From: an uncultured Spartobacteria bacterium
Lineage (GTDB): Bacteria; Verrucomicrobiota; Verrucomicrobiia; Chthoniobacterales; Terrimicrobiaceae
DNA length: 64,000 nt
Assembly: GCA_937919825.1 (NCBI GenBank)
Contig: CALFPA010000069.1
Coordinates: 1 to 64,000, forward strand
Direction: 5' to 3'
The notes under the pieces are model-generated. The model saw only the letters and a list, made by a program, of their open reading frames with translations. It searched no databases and had not been told where the DNA came from. The position numbers were made by a program, and so were the translations under genes. Below, one piece after another: positions 1 to 8,104 of this stretch (position 1 is its first letter; the number at the start of each line of letters is the position of its first letter).

Positions 1-2
1 AC

Positions 3-680
3 GAGGACGAAGCCTTGATCGTGATCGACAAGCCCGCGCCGTTGCCGGTCCACCCCAGCGGGCGTTTCCACCGAAACACGCTCCTCTCCATCCTGCACAA
101 AGCCTACCATCCGCTGAAACCCCGCCCCGCCCACCGGCTCGACGCCAATACGAGCGGGCTCATTGTTTTCACCCGCACTCGGCATTTCGCCAAACTCGTG
201 CAACCCCAATTCGAGCGCGGTGAGGTCGAGAAAATCTACCTCGCCCGCATCCACGGCCATCCGACGGCGGAGGGATTTTCGTGCGACGCCCCGATCGCCT
301 CTGAGCCAACCAAAGCCGGCGCCCGTGACATCGACCCCGCCGGCCTCCCCGCGAAAACCGAATTCCGCCTCCTGCGCTGTGACCCCGACGGCACCGCCTT
401 GGTAGAAGCCCGCCCGCTTACCGGCCGGACCAACCAAATCCGCGCCCACCTCTGGCACCTCGGCTACCCCATCGTCGGCGATCCCGTCTATTTAGAAAAC
501 GCCAGCCTCGGGACGAGCCAGACCCTCCCCCTGTCCGCCCCTTCGATGTGCCTCCACGCCCACCGCCTCGCCTTCCGCCACCCGGTCGAAAACGCCCTCA
601 TGCGCTTCGAGGCTCCCATGCCCTCTTGGGCTCACACGGAGGCACGAAGCCACGAAAAGGAAGAGGCCGCCGTCGTGTAG
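3..680 (+). CDS. RluA-family RNA pseudouridine synthase (5' partial)
   Basis: Isomerises uridine to pseudouridine in rRNA or tRNA in the cytoplasm. The reading frame is open to the left edge and in-frame residues EDEA precede the TTG at 15, so the true start lies outside the window. The catalytic-loop motif HRLDANTSG (Asp near position 43 counted from the TTG) and a downstream GRTNQIRAHL segment are typical of the RluA catalytic domain. The final residues (AHTEARSHEKEEAAVV) look like read-through of an intergenic repeat, because 641..656 is copied in inverted orientation at 2470..2485, so the native C-terminus may have been replaced. Which rRNA or tRNA position it modifies cannot be told from sequence. 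Confidence 0.85.
   Translation, partial: EDEALIVIDKPAPLPVHPSGRFHRNTLLSILHKAYHPLKPRPAHRLDANTSGLIVFTRTRHFAKLVQPQFERGEVEKIYLARIHGHPTAEGFSCDAPIASEPTKAGARDIDPAGLPAKTEFRLLRCDPDGTALVEARPLTGRTNQIRAHLWHLGYPIVGDPVYLENASLGTSQTLPLSAPSMCLHAHRLAFRHPVENALMRFEAPMPSWAHTEARSHEKEEAAVV
641..656 (+). repeat. Outer inverted repeat A, left arm
   Basis: Sixteen bases that recur exactly in inverted orientation at 2470..2485. It lies inside the 3' end of the RluA-like gene and is the outermost member of a mirrored repeat set around 1032..2240. Confidence 0.6.
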
Positions 681-1031
681 AAAAACAGGGGTTTCTCACA
701 GAGGCACGGGGAGACAGAGGGGGGAGCGTTGTAGCAACGGCAGTCCTCTGCCGTTTTGGAGCAGCCCGCGAATGACGCGAATCCACGCGAATCGAAAAAA
801 TGGGGTAGGGTCGCCTCGCCGAGGGGACCCAAGCTTCAGGCGCGAACGCGCCGTTTCCCACAAACCAATTTCTCACGCAGAGCCGCCAAGGCGCAGTGAT
901 AGAAACAAAAAATTGTAGCCGCCCCACTCTGTTGGGGGGCGGGGTTTGGCCTCTGCCTACATCGTTTTGATATGTGAATGTATGGGTCTGAGGACTTTTA
1001 AATGTATCCAGCAACCGTCCTGATAATTACA
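681..1031. other. Intergenic repeat-rich spacer
   Basis: No convincing gene. It holds G/A-rich stretches of the type 'cacagaggcacgggga', a perfect 8-bp-arm hairpin (736..743 with 748..755, loop TCCT) and the left copy of inverted repeat B. The only long open frame here, on the minus strand, reads across these repeats and has no recognisable protein character. The hairpin is followed by only a short T run, so it is a weak terminator candidate for the RluA-like gene. Confidence 0.6.
804..862 (+). repeat. Inverted repeat B, left arm (59 bp)
   Basis: The 59 bases match the reverse complement of 2398..2456 with five mismatches by direct comparison. Together with repeat A and a looser G/A-rich element C (about 872..896 versus 2363..2390) the order is A-B-C on the left and C'-B'-A' on the right of two AT-rich genes. 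Confidence 0.75.
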
Positions 1032-1787
1032 TCACATTTTCAAAAACCCATGGCTTTTGACTTTGAAATACTCTTTGCCGCTTTTGCTATCTTTTAAAGG
1101 CTTATAAAACGCCTTTTTAATCGCGTTTTTGACTTCCTCTTCGCTGGATTGATTTGAAAGCAGGAAAAAAGCGATCTTTGCGGTTGGAACATATTCTGCA
1201 TTAAAGAAAGATGTAATTTCACTAGCCCAAATCATCTCGTGTGAGACTATATGCGCCCCTAAATGGTTTAGTATTTTTATATACTTTTCTTTAAGGATTT
1301 TGCTCGTCTGATCGAAAGGCAAAATGAAATATCCCCCATCGTGCTCTCGGAATTGCGGCACGCTAGCAATCCATTCACCAAGTCCGTTGAACTCCTCCAG
1401 AAGATCCATCGCCTGCCGGGGAATGTTAGTCTCATCTTTTTTGTATTTCTCTAGGTCGCCTTTCCAAAGAAGTTTATAAAGATTCCCTTGGGTAGTTTCA
1501 ACCGCCTTTGCCATTTTCTGCTTGTGGTCATACAACTCGAAAACCACCTTCGAGCGCCAATTTGAGGAAAATGCGCTCTCCAAATCTGTATCGACTTTTG
1601 AAGAAAGGCTACGAGGAGGATGTTTGATTTGAACGCTGTAGGTAATGTGTTTTTCGGCTTCACCCCAGGCACCTTCATAAGCCATCAGCGTATCATAAAG
1701 AATATCACCTTGTTCAAACCGGCATGCCGCCAGAGCGTCACTAAAAGCATGGGGCACGGCCCACTTGAATTTCGGGAAAAAGTCCAT
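1032..1787 (-). CDS. Hypothetical protein (251 aa)
   Basis: Not recognised. The protein is soluble-looking, with no signal peptide or membrane segment, and is rich in Lys, Phe and Glu. Codon use and base composition are clearly AT-richer than in the surrounding genes, and the gene sits inside a mirrored set of inverted repeats, which suggests acquired DNA. It is divergent from the SWIM-like gene at 1908, with about 120 bp between the starts. The start ATG at 1787 opens MDFFPKFKW. An even spread of charged and aromatic residues over 251 codons without a stop in AT-rich DNA supports a real gene, but there is no homology-based call. Confidence 0.6.
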   Translation of the reverse strand: MDFFPKFKWAVPHAFSDALAACRFEQGDILYDTLMAYEGAWGEAEKHITYSVQIKHPPRSLSSKVDTDLESAFSSNWRSKVVFELYDHKQKMAKAVETTQGNLYKLLWKGDLEKYKKDETNIPRQAMDLLEEFNGLGEWIASVPQFREHDGGYFILPFDQTSKILKEKYIKILNHLGAHIVSHEMIWASEITSFFNAEYVPTAKIAFFLLSNQSSEEEVKNAIKKAFYKPLKDSKSGKEYFKVKSHGFLKM

Positions 1788-1907
1788 GCGTTATCTCTAT
1801 ACTTGTTTTGGTGGGTTCAGGACCGCAAGAAAATCTCACCTCCCTACAACTTATTTCAGAATTTTTGGTTCCTATCTGGTCAGATCCTGCTTAACCCAAT
1901 CCAGTCT

Positions 1908-2240
1908 ATGGAAACTCTCGAATTTCTCGTCCAAGGATCAGAGCCTGATCCCTACCGCGTCACATTCAAAAAACTGGGTCAAAGCCTTAACGCGTATTGC
2001 ACCTGCACAGCGGGCCAAAACGGCATGTATTGCAAACATCGGTTCAATATTTTTAGTGGTTCGACTGACGGCGTCGTTAGCCCCAATTCAGATAAAGTTC
2101 CAATCGTTGCTGGCTGGCTGCCGGGCACTGATGTTGAAAAAGCGATGAGAGCGATAATAGCCCTCGAAAAAGAGCAGTCTCGACTCAAGAAAGAAATCTC
2201 CACTGCCAAAAGAGCCCTCGCTCAAACATTACTGCGATAG
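1908..2240 (+). CDS. Small SWIM-like zinc-finger protein (110 aa)
   Basis: The short protein starts METLEFLVQG. Around residues 30-45 it carries a CTCTAGQNGMYCKHRF stretch: the C-x-C-x(n)-C-x-H spacing is that of SWIM-type zinc fingers, which bind DNA or protein partners. The C-terminal third (residues about 75-110) is Lys/Glu/Arg rich and predicted helical, possibly a short coiled coil. The ATG at 1908 is preferred over an upstream frame extension because the extension would overlap the divergent hypothetical gene and lacks protein character. It is encoded in AT-rich DNA. The function is unknown; it may act with its divergent neighbour. Confidence 0.6.
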   Translation: METLEFLVQGSEPDPYRVTFKKLGQSLNAYCTCTAGQNGMYCKHRFNIFSGSTDGVVSPNSDKVPIVAGWLPGTDVEKAMRAIIALEKEQSRLKKEISTAKRALAQTLLR

Positions 2241-2397
2241 AACCGCACCTCCGCGCAGAAAACATGAAAAAGGGTCTCACACTTTCATATAATTGCGGGT
2301 GAGATTCATAAAGATCAGCAGCGCAGCGCGGCAGAATCCCGGGTTTTTCCAAAATTCCCTCCTCCGCGTCTCCGCGCCTCTGCGGGAGGATTTGGGT

Positions 2398-2456
2398 TGT
2401 GGGAGACGGCGCGTTCGCGCCTGAAGTTTGGGTCCGCTCGGCGAGCCGCCCCTACC
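2398..2456 (-). repeat. Inverted repeat B, right arm (59 bp)
   Basis: Reverse complement of 804..862 with five mismatches. The closest internal pairing is around the GCGCGAACGCGC core. Confidence 0.75.
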
Positions 2457-2469
2457 TTTGGTTTTTCAA

Positions 2470-2485
2470 TTCGTGGCTTCGTGCC
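2470..2485 (-). repeat. Outer inverted repeat A, right arm
   Basis: Exact 16-base reverse complement of 641..656. Confidence 0.6.
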
Positions 2486-2503
2486 TTCGTTTGAGTCCTT
2501 GGT

Positions 2504-3808
2504 TTAATCGTAGCGAAGGGCTGTGATGGGGTCGAGGTGGGCGGCTTTGGAGGCCGGGTAGAGGCCCGAGAGCAGGCCGGAGGCGAGGGCGAAGGCGACG
2601 CTGAAAAGGATGCTTCCGGTGGTGAGCACCGGGATATTCTCGGTCGGGGAGATCATTTTGAGAATTTCGATGAGGCCCAGCGAGGCTCCGACGCCGAGCA
2701 GGCCGCCGAGGAGGGAGATGAGCATGCTCTCGACGAGGATTTGGCGGAAAATATCGCGCGGCCGGGCGCCGACGGCGAGGCGGATGCCGAATTCGCGGAT
2801 GCGCTCGGAGATGCTGGCGAGCATGATGTTCATGATTCCGATTCCTCCGACGATCAGGCTGATGGCGGAAATCAACCCGCCGCTGAGCCGGGTGGCGCGG
2901 ACGCTGGATTCGATGCGGTCAAACCAATCCTCGCGCGTTTCGAGATCGTAGTCGTCCACTCCCCGGTGGGAGAGGTCGAGCACCGAGCGGATCTGGCCGA
3001 GGGCGGCGCGGAAGTGGTCTAGGTTGCCGATTCGCACGGTCAGCGCGTCGAGCTTGAGCGAGTCCATCGAATTCTCGGGAAACGCCCCGGAGCGGAATTC
3101 GTGGAACATCGTGCTGAATGGGATCAAGACCGCTTCGTTTTTTTGTCGGAAGGGATCCCAGCGGCGAGCGCGAGGTTTTTTTCCGAGTTGGCGGGCTCGG
3201 GTATCCTCCTCCTGTTCGTAGAGAGGCAAAACGCCGACCACCTCGAACGGGGTTTGGTCGAGGAGTATTGTGCGTCCAATGATGTCGGCGGCGGGAGTTC
3301 CCGGCCAGAGTTGATTGGCGACGGTGTGGCCGATGACCGCGCAGCGGGCGCCACGCTCGATATCGAGATCCACGAGCCAGCGGCCGGCGGCGAGGCCATG
3401 TATGCCGATCACAAAATGGTCGGGCAGGATGCCTCTGGCCTTACGGCGCTCGGAGTTTCCGGCATCGCTGCAGGCGGCCGAGACGGTATGCGTGATTTCG
3501 GGCGAGATATGGGAAATGAGCGTCGCGGAATTTCGGAGCGAGTGGGCGTCGCGCAGGGTCAGGCCCGGCGAGAGGTTCGCGAATTCGAGCATGAGGCTCG
3601 AGGGTTCATTTGGCACGACTTTCACGAGTTCGAGGCCGCCGAGTTGTTGCATAAAAATATGCATTCCCTCTTCGATGCCGCGCGTGAGGGCCATTGTGGC
3701 AATGAGGCTGCTCACGCCGAGAACCACGCCGAGCATGGAGAGGAAACTCCGAAATTTGTGAGAAAAAATTTCGCGAAACCCTATGGCGATAGCGGCAAGA
3801 AAACTCAT
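2504..3808 (-). CDS. MacB-type ABC transporter permease
   Basis: Membrane subunit of a tripartite efflux or lipoprotein-type ABC system. The 434-residue protein begins MSFLAAIAIGFREI. It has one N-terminal membrane segment (about residues 20-42), a large periplasmic domain, then three C-terminal segments around LIVGGIGIMNIMLASI, LISLLGGLLGVGASLG and FALASGLLSGLYPA, the FtsX/MacB topology. The start at 3808 overlaps the upstream ATPase stop as ATGA, and this decides it over an ATG 33 bases upstream. It is the last gene of an adaptor-ATPase-permease operon. The substrate is unknown; there is no outer-membrane TolC-type partner in the window. Confidence 0.88.
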   Translation of the reverse strand: MSFLAAIAIGFREIFSHKFRSFLSMLGVVLGVSSLIATMALTRGIEEGMHIFMQQLGGLELVKVVPNEPSSLMLEFANLSPGLTLRDAHSLRNSATLISHISPEITHTVSAACSDAGNSERRKARGILPDHFVIGIHGLAAGRWLVDLDIERGARCAVIGHTVANQLWPGTPAADIIGRTILLDQTPFEVVGVLPLYEQEEDTRARQLGKKPRARRWDPFRQKNEAVLIPFSTMFHEFRSGAFPENSMDSLKLDALTVRIGNLDHFRAALGQIRSVLDLSHRGVDDYDLETREDWFDRIESSVRATRLSGGLISAISLIVGGIGIMNIMLASISERIREFGIRLAVGARPRDIFRQILVESMLISLLGGLLGVGASLGLIEILKMISPTENIPVLTTGSILFSVAFALASGLLSGLYPASKAAHLDPITALRYD

Positions 3809-4485
3809 GCTTTCGCCTCCTTCACAATGCGGCCGTCGCAAAGCTCGATCACCCGTGGCGCCTCGGCGGCGATGGCGGGATCGTGGGTGACGAGGATAAT
3901 GGTTTTCCCGGCGGCGTGGAGTTCCTTAAAGATCGTGAGGATGTTTCGTCCCGTGGCGGAATCGAGGTTTCCGGTGGGTTCGTCGCCGAAGACGATGCGG
4001 GGGTTATTCACCAAGGCGCGGGCGATGGCGACGCGCTGGCATTGACCGCCGCTGAGTTGGGGTGGGCGGTTCGCCAACCGGTCGCCGAGTCCCACACGGC
4101 GGGCGGCCTCTTCGGCGCGGGCGCGCTGGTCGCGTCGGGGAACTCCCGAGTAGACGAGAGGAAGCCCAATGTTGGCGACGACATCGAGTTGGGGGAGGAG
4201 GTTGAAGGATTGAAAGACGAAGCCGATCTCGCGGTTTCGCATTCGCGCGAGGGTATCCGGCGTGGCGCGGCTCAGGTCGGTCCCGCAAACCACCATCCGG
4301 CCTTCCGTGGGCGTGTCGAGACACCCGAGGAGATGCATGAGCGTGGACTTGCCGCTGCCACTCGGGCCGATGATCGCGACAAATTCTCCCTCCTCGATTC
4401 GGAGGTCGATCCCCGCAAGGGCGTGGATTTCCTGCTCGCCGACGCGGTAGGTTTTTCGAACGCCCTCGAACTCGAGAATGCTCAC
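3805..4485 (-). CDS. ABC transporter ATP-binding protein (MacB/LolD type)
   Basis: Cytoplasmic ATPase driving the adjacent MacB-like permease. All nucleotide-binding motifs are present: Walker A GPSGSGKS (residues 40-47), Q-loop FQSFNLLPQL (91-100), signature LSGGQ (144-148), Walker B IVFGDE (164-169) and the H-switch VTHD. At 226 residues it is a stand-alone domain, unlike E. coli MacB where ATPase and permease are fused. It overlaps both neighbours by four bases (ATGA at 3805..3808 and at 4482..4485), indicating translational coupling in a three-gene operon. Confidence 0.92.
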   Translation of the reverse strand: MSILEFEGVRKTYRVGEQEIHALAGIDLRIEEGEFVAIIGPSGSGKSTLMHLLGCLDTPTEGRMVVCGTDLSRATPDTLARMRNREIGFVFQSFNLLPQLDVVANIGLPLVYSGVPRRDQRARAEEAARRVGLGDRLANRPPQLSGGQCQRVAIARALVNNPRIVFGDEPTGNLDSATGRNILTIFKELHAAGKTIILVTHDPAIAAEAPRVIELCDGRIVKEAKA

Positions 4486-5585
4486 CGGGCTGGGGTTTTC
4501 TCCGGCATCTCGGGCTTGGCGAGCAGAACCTCCTCGCCTTCCGAGAGACCGGATTGGATTTCCACGAGGGAGAGGTCCGAAAGCCCAATGGCGACCTCAC
4601 GGCGCTCGGGTCCGGATTTCTTCGGCACATAGACGATCTTGGTTCCCTTCTCCTCGAAAACGGCGGTGATCGGCACGGTGAGGACATTTTCAGCGGTGCC
4701 GAGGGGGATGCTCATGCTCACGGAGACACCGGGTTTCAGGCCTTCCTGCCTGCCTTCGAGCGCGCCGGTGACCTCGAAGCCCTTGATGTTATTTTTTACA
4801 GTGGCCAGGGGAGCAATGAAGCTCACGACGGCTTCGGCGCCTTGGCCGTCATCGGCCGGGTTCGGTTCGCCATCAGGCGGCGTGACGCTCATTCGCTGGC
4901 CGGTGGAGAGTTTGCCGGCATCGAGCTGGTTCACATGGGCATTGATGAGAAGGCGGGAGAGGTCGGCGAGTGTCATGAGGGTGGTTCCGGAATTGATGCT
5001 TGCGGCTCCGACCACGACTTGGCCTTGGATGATGGGGATTTGCAAAACAGTGCCATCGAAAGGTGCGAGAATCCGGGTTTTCGAAATGCGGTCGTCCACG
5101 AGTTGGCGGCGGCGGCGGGAGCGCTCGAGTTCGTTCTCGGCGATGCGCCAGTCGGCTTCGAGATTCACGAATTCCTCCTTGCTGAGAAGTTTGCCGGCGA
5201 AGAGTTTTTCGGCGCGTTGGTAGTTCCCGCGAATCCGCTCCACGGCGAGGCGCGCGCCCTCGATCTCGGCATCGACCCCGGCGCGTTCGTTCAGGAGATC
5301 CGTGTCATCGATCGTCACGAGCGGTTCGCCTTTTTTGACCTCCTGGCCGGCCTGGACATGGATGGAGGCCACCTTGCCGCCGATCTCGGGTTTCACCTCC
5401 ACTTGGAAGGCGGGAGTGATTTGACCAGCGAGCGGGAGGACGGGTTTGACGCTGGCGCGGACGACCTTCGCGCTGGGCGGCGGGTTTTCTGCCTTGGCGT
5501 TTCGGGGCAGGAAGGGAATCCAATCCATCCACCAAGCCGCAGCGGCGAGGGCAACAAAAAGGGCGGCGAGGAATTTTAGATTCAT
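4482..5585 (-). CDS. HlyD/MacA-family periplasmic adaptor
   Basis: Periplasmic adaptor that links the inner-membrane ABC pump to an outer-membrane channel. It has an N-terminal signal anchor (residues about 4-25, FLAALFVALAAAAWWMDWIP), a biotinyl-lipoyl-like half (VEVKPEIGGKVASIHVQAG), a helical hairpin rich in Arg/Glu (about 95-160), a second lipoyl half (LAPFDGTVLQIPIIQGQ) and beta-barrel/membrane-proximal domains. The length of 367 residues is usual. It is the first gene of the operon with the ATPase and MacB-like permease. The substrate is unknown; macrolides, peptides or lipids are all possible for the family. Confidence 0.88.
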   Translation of the reverse strand: MNLKFLAALFVALAAAAWWMDWIPFLPRNAKAENPPPSAKVVRASVKPVLPLAGQITPAFQVEVKPEIGGKVASIHVQAGQEVKKGEPLVTIDDTDLLNERAGVDAEIEGARLAVERIRGNYQRAEKLFAGKLLSKEEFVNLEADWRIAENELERSRRRRQLVDDRISKTRILAPFDGTVLQIPIIQGQVVVGAASINSGTTLMTLADLSRLLINAHVNQLDAGKLSTGQRMSVTPPDGEPNPADDGQGAEAVVSFIAPLATVKNNIKGFEVTGALEGRQEGLKPGVSVSMSIPLGTAENVLTVPITAVFEEKGTKIVYVPKKSGPERREVAIGLSDLSLVEIQSGLSEGEEVLLAKPEMPEKTPAR

Positions 5586-5652
5586 GCGTAATGGAACACG
5601 GGATGCCCGCGAAAGTTACCCGCAGTTTCAAAAAATGCGAGGGGCCGTGTGG

Positions 5653-6855
5653 CTACTTCACCAGCGAATCGTAGAGAGACTTGGTTTTTTGGGCGATGGC
5701 GGACCACGAGAAAACCTCGGCAGCGCGGCGGCGGCCGGCTTGGCCGAAGGCTTCGCGTTTGGCGGAGTCGGCCATAAGTTCGTTGATGCGCGCGGCGAGG
5801 TCGTGGGAGAATTTGGCGGGTTCGATGGGCTCGAACGGGCTTTCGTTCATTTGCTGAACGGGCACGAGGTAGCCGGTTTCACCATCGACCACGACCTCGG
5901 GGATTCCGCCCACGGCGGCGGCGACGACGGGGCGTCCGCAGGCCATGGCTTCGAGGTTGATGATGCCGAAGGGTTCGTAGATCGAGGGACAGACGAAGAC
6001 GGCGGCGTGGCTGTAGAGTTCGATCTTGGAGGGGTTGTCGATCATCTCGCCGATCCAGATGATGCCGTCGCGCTTGGCTTGAGCGGCGGCGACGGCGGTT
6101 TTCATTTCCTCGGCGATCTCGGGCGTGTCGGGCGCGCCGGCGCAGAGGACAACTTGGAAGCCGAGGTCGAAATGCTGGATGGCGTTGACGAGATGGATGA
6201 TGCCCTTCTGGCGCGTGATGCGGCCGACGAAGAGGGCATAGGGCTTCGAGCGGTCGATGCCGAAGCGGTCGAGGACGGCGTGGGTTTTGGCTGGCTGGTA
6301 TTCGTCGGGGTCGATGCCGTTGTGGATGATGTGAAGGCGCGAGGGTTCGATCTGGAAAAGGGCTTCGACATCGCGGCGGGTTCCTTCCGAGACGCAAATG
6401 ACGGCGTCAGCCATCTCGAGCGCGGTTTTTTCGAGCCAACAGGTGAAATCGTAGCCGCCGCCGAGTTGCTCGCGTTTCCAAGGGCGGAGCGGTTCAAGCG
6501 AGTGGACGGTGATGACGAGCGGGATGCCGTAGTTGAGCTTCGCGAGGATGCCGCCGAAATGGGAATACCAGGTGTGGCAATGGGCGACTTGGGCATCGAC
6601 GGCGGTGGTGTTGAAGTCCAGGCAGCGCTGGAGAGCACCGAAGGCGGATTGGAGTTTTTTCGGCGCGGTCCAATCTGAGGCGTCGAGACCAAATCCTCGC
6701 GCGGCGGGGTTGGAAGCGGGGCTGTTCTGGTCGCCGAAGCAGCGCACCTCGACAGGCATGAGTTTGGCGAGTTCGCGGCAGAGGTATTCCACATGAACAC
6801 CGGCGCCGCCGTAGATGTGGGGTGGATACTCGTTGGTGAGGAACAGGGCTTTCAT
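5653..6855 (-). CDS. GT4-family glycosyltransferase, glycogen synthase-like
   Basis: Retaining glycosyltransferase with GT-B fold, 400 residues from MKALFLTNEYPPHIYGGAG. The N-terminal glycine-rich loop YGGAGVHVEYL and the C-terminal nucleotide-sugar motif EPFGIINLEAMACGRPVVA, with its E-x7-E spacing, are typical. The overall pattern resembles the actinobacterial-type glycogen synthase or GlgM group, which uses ADP- or UDP-glucose, but the acceptor cannot be proved here. The ATG at 6855 is preferred to an upstream one because the family starts at KALFLTNEYPP and because it then lies four bases after the sixA-like stop, which suggests co-transcription. Confidence 0.8.
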   Translation of the reverse strand: MKALFLTNEYPPHIYGGAGVHVEYLCRELAKLMPVEVRCFGDQNSPASNPAARGFGLDASDWTAPKKLQSAFGALQRCLDFNTTAVDAQVAHCHTWYSHFGGILAKLNYGIPLVITVHSLEPLRPWKREQLGGGYDFTCWLEKTALEMADAVICVSEGTRRDVEALFQIEPSRLHIIHNGIDPDEYQPAKTHAVLDRFGIDRSKPYALFVGRITRQKGIIHLVNAIQHFDLGFQVVLCAGAPDTPEIAEEMKTAVAAAQAKRDGIIWIGEMIDNPSKIELYSHAAVFVCPSIYEPFGIINLEAMACGRPVVAAAVGGIPEVVVDGETGYLVPVQQMNESPFEPIEPAKFSHDLAARINELMADSAKREAFGQAGRRRAAEVFSWSAIAQKTKSLYDSLVK

Positions 6856-6859
6856 GGGA

Positions 6860-7327
6860 TCAAAGAAGTTTGGGTGGTATACTGAATTCCAGAGCGCCGG
6901 AGCCTTGTTCAAGCCAAGGCGCGTCGATGGCTGTAAGGGAGGCTTTGCGGATCGGGAAATTGACGGGCTCGGGCAATCCAAGAAGATGGCTTACGGCGGC
7001 GCTGAGATCGGGTTCATGGCCGACGAGCAGCACCGAGGATTTGGTGGTGAGTGGCTCGAGTTGCGCGATCAAAGTCTCGGGAGTCATTCCGCAGGCCAGC
7101 CAATCGGCGATGACAGGATCGACACCGATTTTTTTACCGACGATCTCGGCGGTCTTGCGAGCGCGGACGAGCGGGCTGCTCAGGAAAACCTCGGGTTTGA
7201 TCCCGTTTTGTTTGCAGAATTTTCCGACACACCCGGCTTGCTTGTGGCCTTTGGGAGTGAGTTTGCGCTCGAAATCACTCTCCGCAAAATCCTCGGCTTC
7301 CGCGTGACGAAGAAAGTAGATGATCAT
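6860..7327 (-). CDS. sixA: Phosphohistidine phosphatase, SixA type
   Basis: Small histidine-phosphatase-superfamily protein (155 residues) that removes phosphate from phosphohistidine in cytoplasmic phosphotransfer proteins. The catalytic RHAEA motif lies at residues 7-11 with the nucleophilic His8, followed by LTPKGHKQA, an SSPLVRARKTAEIV segment and the C-terminal LLVGHEPDLS histidine motif. Length and motifs match SixA rather than the longer phosphoglycerate mutases. The stop is four bases from the downstream glycosyltransferase start. The substrate is inferred from the family only. Confidence 0.82.
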   Translation of the reverse strand: MIIYFLRHAEAEDFAESDFERKLTPKGHKQAGCVGKFCKQNGIKPEVFLSSPLVRARKTAEIVGKKIGVDPVIADWLACGMTPETLIAQLEPLTTKSSVLLVGHEPDLSAAVSHLLGLPEPVNFPIRKASLTAIDAPWLEQGSGALEFSIPPKLL

Positions 7328-7344
7328 CCGGGGGCGGGATTTTT

Positions 7345-8097
7345 CTACATGCTCATCCCGCCATCCACGGCGAGGACTTGGCCGGAGATGTAGCCAGCTT
7401 CGGCGCTTGAGAGGAAACTCACGGCGGAAGCGATGTCATCGACCGACCCGAAGCGCGAGACGGGAATCTGCGCGAGCGCGCCCTTGCGGATTTCCTCGTT
7501 CAGCACGGAGGTCATGTCGGTTTCGATGAAACCTGGAGCGACGACATTCACGGTGATGCCGCGGCTGGCGATTTCGCGGGCGATGCTTTTGGTCATGCCG
7601 ATGAGGCCGGCCTTGCTGGCGGCGTAGTTGGCTTGGCCGGCGAGGCCCATGAGGCCGCTTACGGAGCTGATGTTGATGATGCGGCCCGAGCGTTGTTTGA
7701 CCATCGCGCGCAGGACGGCGCGGGTGAAATTGAAGGCGCCTTTGAGGTTTGTCTGGAGAACGAGATCCCAGTCCTCGCTCGACATCCGCATCGCGAGGGT
7801 GTCGCGGGTGATGCCGGCGTTGTTCACGAGGATGTCGCAACGGCCGAAGTCAGCGAGGATTTGGTCGCCCGCTTTTTGGACGGCGTCGAAATCAGCGACA
7901 TCGACCGCGTAGGGTTTGGCGGTGTCGGGAGCGAGGGCGTTGATGGCTTCGGCGACTTTGGCGGAGTTCGCCTCGGTGCGGCTGACGACGGCGATTTTGG
8001 CGCCCTCGGCGGCGAGGCGTTTGGCGATGGCTTCGCCGATTCCGCGACCGGCTCCGGTCACGACGGCGACTTGGTTTTCGAATCGTTTGTTGCTCAT
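7345..8097 (-). CDS. fabG: 3-oxoacyl-[acyl-carrier-protein] reductase
   Basis: NADPH-dependent reduction of 3-oxoacyl-ACP in fatty acid elongation, cytoplasmic. This 250-residue short-chain dehydrogenase has TGAGRGIG (14-21), NNAG (92-95), catalytic Ser145, Tyr158 and Lys162 (YAASK), and the C-terminal SAEAGYISGQVLAVDGG characteristic of FabG. The ATG at 8097 (MSNKRFENQVAVVTG) is chosen because the upstream frame extension runs into the acetyltransferase gene. No other fatty-acid genes are adjacent, so a related oxidoreductase role cannot be fully excluded, but conservation is strong. Confidence 0.88.
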   Translation of the reverse strand: MSNKRFENQVAVVTGAGRGIGEAIAKRLAAEGAKIAVVSRTEANSAKVAEAINALAPDTAKPYAVDVADFDAVQKAGDQILADFGRCDILVNNAGITRDTLAMRMSSEDWDLVLQTNLKGAFNFTRAVLRAMVKQRSGRIINISSVSGLMGLAGQANYAASKAGLIGMTKSIAREIASRGITVNVVAPGFIETDMTSVLNEEIRKGALAQIPVSRFGSVDDIASAVSFLSSAEAGYISGQVLAVDGGMSM

Positions 8098-8104
8098 GGG
8101 AAAT

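Larger units (their letters stand above)
2241..2503. other. Intergenic repeat-rich spacer
   Basis: No gene seen. It contains element C' (about 2363..2390), repeat B' (2398..2456) and repeat A' (2470..2485), the inverted partners of repeats at 641..896. Confidence 0.6.

Noticed and set aside
736-755. Rho-independent terminator after the RluA-like gene
   Set aside because: The hairpin is perfect but followed by too few T residues; it may belong to a repeat family instead.
598-1014. Open minus-strand frame of 138 codons
   Set aside because: It runs through G/A-rich repeats and the inverted repeat B copy and has no protein-like pattern; it is a repeat artefact.
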